NCBI GenBank assembly: GCA_902798915.1
Contig: CADBYM010000008.1
Span: 1-64,000, forward strand
Source: an uncultured Coriobacteriaceae bacterium
Lineage (GTDB): Bacteria; Actinomycetota; Coriobacteriia; Coriobacteriales; Atopobiaceae
Length of the DNA: 64,000 nt
Direction of reading: 5' to 3'
A model generated the notes under the pieces. That model searched no databases. It saw only the letters and a program-made list of their open reading frames with translations, and was not told the DNA's origin. A program made the position numbers and the translations under genes. Of this stretch, positions 60,499-64,000 are shown in pieces. Positions within the stretch are counted from its first letter, which is position 1, and each line of letters begins with the position of its first letter.

Positions 60499-61353
60499 AT
60501 GGCTTCCAACATCAAGGCGATTTTGCTCGACATCGACGGCACCTTAACCAATGACCAGAAGGTCATAACTCCACGTACGCGTGACGCGCTGCTTGCGGCT
60601 CAAGAGAAGGGCGTTGTGCTGGTACTGGCTTCCGGGCGCACCGCGACCGGACTTTCGACGTATGCGAAGGACCTTGACCTAGCGCACCACAGCGGCGTGC
60701 TTGTGTGCTACAACGGGGCCAAGTCGCTCAACTGCCAGACGGGTGAGGTGTACTTCGAACAGGCGCTTACGGTAGAGCAGGGCAAGCGCGTCCTCGAGCA
60801 CATGAAGAACTTCGAGGTGGCGCCCGTGATCGACCACGGCGAGTACATGTACGTCAATGACGTCTTCTTTGAGCTGCCCAACCAGGACAAGTTCCCCCAC
60901 ATGATCATCCAGTACGAGGGCCACTCGAACAACTTTCTCCTCTGCGAGAAGCGCGACCTTGCCGCGTTCTGCGACTTCCCGCTCAACAAGATTCTCAACG
61001 CCGGAGACCCTGAGTATCTGCAGGAACACTGGCGCGAGATGGCGGCTCCCTTCGAGGGAGAGCTCACATCCATGTTTACGGCGCCCGTCTACTTCGAGTT
61101 CACACCTCTTGGCGTCGACAAGGTCCGCGCCCTCAAGGACACCTTTGCGGCTCTGGGCATCGAGCAGTCCGCGGTGATGAGCTTCGGGGACGCCCAGAAC
61201 GACCTCACGATGATCGAGTGGGCGCAAATCGGCGTCGCGATGGGCAATGCCGTGGACTCAGTCAAAGAGAAGGCGGACTACGTGACGCTCGACAACAACA
61301 ACGATGGCATCGCGCATGCCCTTGAGGAGCTCGTTCCCGAGCTGCTGGCATAG
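60499..61353 (+). CDS. HAD-superfamily Cof-type phosphatase
   Basis: 284 residues. Motif I AILLDIDGTLTNDQK, motif II VLASGRTATGLSTY, motif IV VMSFGDAQNDLTMIEWA; C2B cap. GGGAGAA lies upstream. Third member of this family in the window, each in a different context. Substrate unknown; sugar phosphate is the family norm. Confidence 0.9.
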   Translation: MASNIKAILLDIDGTLTNDQKVITPRTRDALLAAQEKGVVLVLASGRTATGLSTYAKDLDLAHHSGVLVCYNGAKSLNCQTGEVYFEQALTVEQGKRVLEHMKNFEVAPVIDHGEYMYVNDVFFELPNQDKFPHMIIQYEGHSNNFLLCEKRDLAAFCDFPLNKILNAGDPEYLQEHWREMAAPFEGELTSMFTAPVYFEFTPLGVDKVRALKDTFAALGIEQSAVMSFGDAQNDLTMIEWAQIGVAMGNAVDSVKEKADYVTLDNNNDGIAHALEELVPELLA

Positions 61354-61361
61354 GCTTGTGA

Positions 61362-62186
61362 CTAGAGGGGAAGCGCCTCGTTCATGGCGCCCGACCGGAA
61401 GCCCGTGAGGTCGAGGGTGGTGTACAAGAAGCCCAGCTCGCGGAAGCGCGCGCATACCTTCGTGCGCACCTCGGGCTGGGCGAGCCGTGCGACTTGGCCG
61501 GGCTCGAGTTCGATGCGTGCGAGGGTGCCGTCCTCTCCGTGCATGCGCACGCGCAGCTGCGCGAAGCCCATCTTGCGAAGAAACGCCTCGGCCGCCTCGA
61601 TGCGGCTGAGCTTTTCTGCGGTGATCGTCTCGCCGTAGGCGAGGCGCGAAGCGAGGCAGGCGGCGGAGGGCAGGCTCCAGGTGGGGAGCCCCAGCTCGCG
61701 CGACAGGCCGCGCACGTCCGCCTTGGTGAAGCCGCAGTCCTTGAGCGGGCTCTCTACGTGCAGCTCTGCGAGGGCACGCATGCCGGGCCGGTAGTCTCCT
61801 TGGTCGTCCACGTTGGATCCATCCACCACATGCTCGACTTGATGCTCGCGGGCAACGCGACGAAGCTCCTGGAACACGGCGCGCTTGCACAGGTAGCAGC
61901 GGTCGGGAGGGTTCTGCGCGTAGCCCGGTATTTGCAGCTCGTCGTATGTCACTACCACGTGACGGATGCCCTGCTTCGCGCACCAGGCCTTTGCGTCGCA
62001 GAGCTCTGTGTGAGGGAGCGCGCGCAACTCTGCCGTCACGGCAAGCATACGGGGACCGAGCATGTCGTGGGCGACCTTGGCGAGCAGGGTGGAGTCGACT
62101 CCGCCAGAGAACGCGACCGCGACGCTTCCGAGGTCGTGCAGCGTTTGCGAGAGTTCCTCGTATTTGCGGGCTAGCGCGGCATCCAT
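61362..62186 (-). CDS. larE: LarE-type ATP-dependent sacrificial sulfur transferase
   Basis: 274 residues, AAGGGGG before the ATG at 62186. PP-loop AVAFSGGVDSTLLAKVA, NPPDRCYLCKRAVF, DGSNVDDQGDYRPG, and SAACLASRLAYGE with the Cys that LarE sacrifices. It supplies sulfur for the nickel-pincer nucleotide cofactor used by lactate racemase and relatives. No larA, larB or larC is in the window. It converges on the HAD gene with 8 nt between stops. Confidence 0.9.
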   Translation of the reverse strand: MDAALARKYEELSQTLHDLGSVAVAFSGGVDSTLLAKVAHDMLGPRMLAVTAELRALPHTELCDAKAWCAKQGIRHVVVTYDELQIPGYAQNPPDRCYLCKRAVFQELRRVAREHQVEHVVDGSNVDDQGDYRPGMRALAELHVESPLKDCGFTKADVRGLSRELGLPTWSLPSAACLASRLAYGETITAEKLSRIEAAEAFLRKMGFAQLRVRMHGEDGTLARIELEPGQVARLAQPEVRTKVCARFRELGFLYTTLDLTGFRSGAMNEALPL

Positions 62187-62320
62187 GACGACCCCCTTCG
62201 TACGAGCTGCCCCAGTGCGACGGTACCCGGCATTCACAGAGGCGTTACCATGCCGACATGGTTCTACTCTAGAATAGTTATTCCGAGGTACCGCGGAGGC
62301 ATACGAAACGAGGGTGGAAC

Positions 62321-62794
62321 ATGAAGGCCATCTTCTTGGACATCGATGGGGTCATCGCGACGCCGACGAGCGTGCGAAACAACTACCTACAGGGTCGTGA
62401 GCCCGAGAACTATCGCTACGACAGCATGTCGCTGATGTACATCGGCCGTCTGGTGAAGCTCACAGGTGCAATCGTGGTCCTATCGTCCACGTGGCGCGAG
62501 GATCTGGATACGAACGATCCTTACCTGCGTGCCATCATGGAGAACCTATGCGACCAGCTGGCGGAGGTCGGTGCCCCCGTGGGAGACGTGACCCCGCGCG
62601 TGCTTGGCGGGGACCGTTCGGCGGAGATAGGAGCATGGCTCGACGAACACCCCTGCGATGCGTGGGCAATTCTCGATGACCTCGCGCGGTTCGAGCAACG
62701 ACCGGAGGTGTGTGGAAGGCATCTCGTGCTCATCGAGGACAGCGAAGGCATCCGACACGAGCATTACCTCAGGGCGCTGGAGGCGCTCGCGTAG
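62321..62794 (+). CDS. Small HAD-domain protein (Swiss-army-knife RNA-repair HAD type)
   Basis: 157 residues, GAGGGTGG before the ATG. AIFLDIDGVIATP is motif I, VVLSSTWREDL motif II, and WAILDDLARFE with VLIEDSEGI the acidic end. This compact HAD without a large cap matches the family found in RNA-repair proteins and as free domains. Substrate unknown. Confidence 0.8.
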   Translation: MKAIFLDIDGVIATPTSVRNNYLQGREPENYRYDSMSLMYIGRLVKLTGAIVVLSSTWREDLDTNDPYLRAIMENLCDQLAEVGAPVGDVTPRVLGGDRSAEIGAWLDEHPCDAWAILDDLARFEQRPEVCGRHLVLIEDSEGIRHEHYLRALEALA

Positions 62795-62847
62795 TTCCGT
62801 CCGGATAAAGGTGGCCTTCGTCCTACTCTCGTCGAAGGGAGTCGCTC

Positions 62848-64000
62848 ATGAGCGTAAGAAGCCTCATCGCAACGAATCTTGGCCGCCTGACACACTGGGC
62901 GTTGCACGATGTGCTGCATCGCAGCGGCTCGCAGTTGCCGGGACGCGTTGCCCTTGGCATCGACCCGGGCTTTTTGTCGCACGTGCGGGCGAAGGTCGCG
63001 CACGGACTCGTTGTCGTGTGCGGCACCAACGGAAAGACGACCACCACGAACCTCGTCGCCGCGACGCTCGAGGAGCGCGGTGACGTCGTCTTGTGCAATC
63101 GGGATGGCGCGAACATGGCGGCCGGTGTCGCCTCGGCACTCCTTCCGCTTCGTCGTGCGGATTGGGCGGTGCTCGAGGCCGACGAGCTCTCGACCATCTA
63201 CATTCTGCCTCACCTGAGACCGACCTACCTCGTGCTGCTCAACCTCTTTAGAGACCAGCTTGACCGTGCAGGCGAGATTGACCATGTGCAGGACGTCATA
63301 GCCTCGGCGCTTGAGCAGTCGCCGGAGACGACGCTGCTGGTTTGTGGTGACGATCCCTTGAGCATGGGCGTGGCCGAGCGTGCGCGCGAGCGTGGAACGC
63401 GCGTGCTTGCCTTTGGCGTGAGCGAGGACCTGGGGCTTCCGACCGACCGCGTGCCTGAGGCCCGCTTCTGTCAGCGATGCGGGGCAGAGCTCGACTACGC
63501 ATACCGTACGTATGCGCAGCTCGGGGCATTCCGTTGTCCCACCTGCGGCTTTGGACGGCCGACGCTCGACTATGCTGCCCGAGGCGTGACGGTTGATCGT
63601 GAGGGCGTTTCGTTCGCGCTTGTCAAGAAGAGAGGTCGAGCTGAGCGACGGGTTCGTGCGGACTTCGGTGGCGTATACATGGTATACAACCTACTGGCAG
63701 CTGCTACGGTTTCCGAGTGCGCAGGGGTCGATGCCGCATGTCTGCAGCGGGCGCTCGATGCGTATGACCCCCACAATGGCAGACTGCAGACGTTTGTGGT
63801 TGACGGACGCGAGGTGGTGCTCAACCTTGCGAAGAATCCCACGGGTCTGAATCAGAACATCTCGCTTCTGCTTGCGGACACGAGGCCGAAGGCGGTGTGC
63901 GTCCTCATAAACGACAACTACAACGACGGTCGAGACGTGTCGTGGCTGTGGGACGTGGACTTCGAGCGCTTGGCGACGGACGCGCAGGTCGTTCGCGTCT
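62848..64000 (+). CDS. murT: Lipid II isoglutaminyl synthase subunit MurT (3' end beyond window)
   Basis: At least 384 residues; the frame is still open at the right edge. ATG behind GAAGGGAG. Mur ligase core: VVCGTNGKTTTTN for ATP, LEADELSTIY, LLNLFRDQLDR. A Cys4 zinc ribbon (CQRCGAEL...CPTCGF) is the mark of MurT. After it, NGRLQTFVVDGREV and LAKNPTGLNQN lead into the C-terminal domain. With GatD it amidates the D-Glu of the peptidoglycan stem; gatD is expected just to the right. Confidence 0.92.
   Translation, partial: MSVRSLIATNLGRLTHWALHDVLHRSGSQLPGRVALGIDPGFLSHVRAKVAHGLVVVCGTNGKTTTTNLVAATLEERGDVVLCNRDGANMAAGVASALLPLRRADWAVLEADELSTIYILPHLRPTYLVLLNLFRDQLDRAGEIDHVQDVIASALEQSPETTLLVCGDDPLSMGVAERARERGTRVLAFGVSEDLGLPTDRVPEARFCQRCGAELDYAYRTYAQLGAFRCPTCGFGRPTLDYAARGVTVDREGVSFALVKKRGRAERRVRADFGGVYMVYNLLAAATVSECAGVDAACLQRALDAYDPHNGRLQTFVVDGREVVLNLAKNPTGLNQNISLLLADTRPKAVCVLINDNYNDGRDVSWLWDVDFERLATDAQVVRV

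Noticed and set aside
1..64000. tRNA, rRNA, riboswitch and replication origin
   Set aside because: No cloverleaf, rRNA motif, known aptamer or DnaA-box cluster was recognised by eye; a covariance-model scan would be needed to exclude small RNAs.

Overview
The window looks like a chromosomal segment of a GC-rich, Gram-positive gut or oral anaerobe of the actinobacterial class Coriobacteriia (an Olsenella/Atopobium/Collinsella-like organism). This is an inference from gene content: bile salt hydrolase, N-terminal-rubredoxin rubrerythrin, a sensory [FeFe]-hydrogenase with a PP2C phosphatase, LPxTG sortase substrates, Tat and ordinary lipoproteins, MurT, and strong codon GC bias. No rRNA or tRNA gene, CRISPR array, integrase or transposase was recognised.

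Layout. 1-2.6 kb: a small double-glycine-motif protein, bile salt hydrolase, a membrane protein and a TfoX-domain protein. 2.8-7.4 kb: a membrane GGDEF protein, three flavin-reductase-like proteins, an orphan Nif11-leader RiPP precursor and a rubrerythrin. 7.5-11.8 kb: tandem GNAT, a lipoprotein with a prephenate dehydratase domain, and UvrB. 11.8-18.4 kb: an operon (methyltransferase/secreted coiled-coil fusion, ABC ATPase, FtsX-type permease) bracketed on the opposite strand by two paralogous short Ser-Gly-Gly peptides. These peptides share an almost superimposable promoter; one copy carries an in-frame TAG. 18.5-22.3 kb: D-2-hydroxyacid dehydrogenase, CPBP protease, a hypothetical, flavodoxin and a small Cys-tailed protein. 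22.3-25.2 kb: an AAA-ATPase/PD-(D/E)XK protein between two 178-bp repeats that fold into large hairpins. 25.2-34.9 kb: GyrI-like protein, GNAT plus molybdenum-carrier-like fusion, HAD phosphatases, peptide deformylase, Fe-S membrane protein, LysR/MFS pair, and a ChbG deacetylase.

35.0-43.4 kb is the main specialised-metabolism locus: a nonribosomal peptide synthetase with order A-T-C-A-T-C-A-T-R. It should release its product reductively as an aldehyde. The first adenylation domain lacks the Asp that normally binds the substrate amino group, so the starter is probably a plain acid. The reading frame is broken twice: a deletion-like C/A junction near 37.49 kb, and one extra G in a run of seven at 41975-41981 inside the last carrier-protein motif. 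Each could be a true lesion, a phase-variable tract (for the G run) or an assembly error.

43.5-64 kb: LPDTG-anchored papain-like protease, AEC transporter, sensory hydrogenase/PP2C pair, Tat-exported tannase-like esterase, MerR regulator, UbiB-like kinase, GH25 lipoprotein, a nuclease-like gene between two palindromic elements, NUDIX, a sugar-binding-type sensor without output domain, HAD proteins, LarE, and the start of MurT running off the right edge. Two intergenic arrays (33.0-33.2 and 46.4-46.7 kb) are built from the same ~24-bp core, first in direct and then in inverted orientation.

The best candidates for something undescribed are the NRPS, the paired Ser-Gly-Gly peptides around the ABC operon, and the three kinds of structured repeat.
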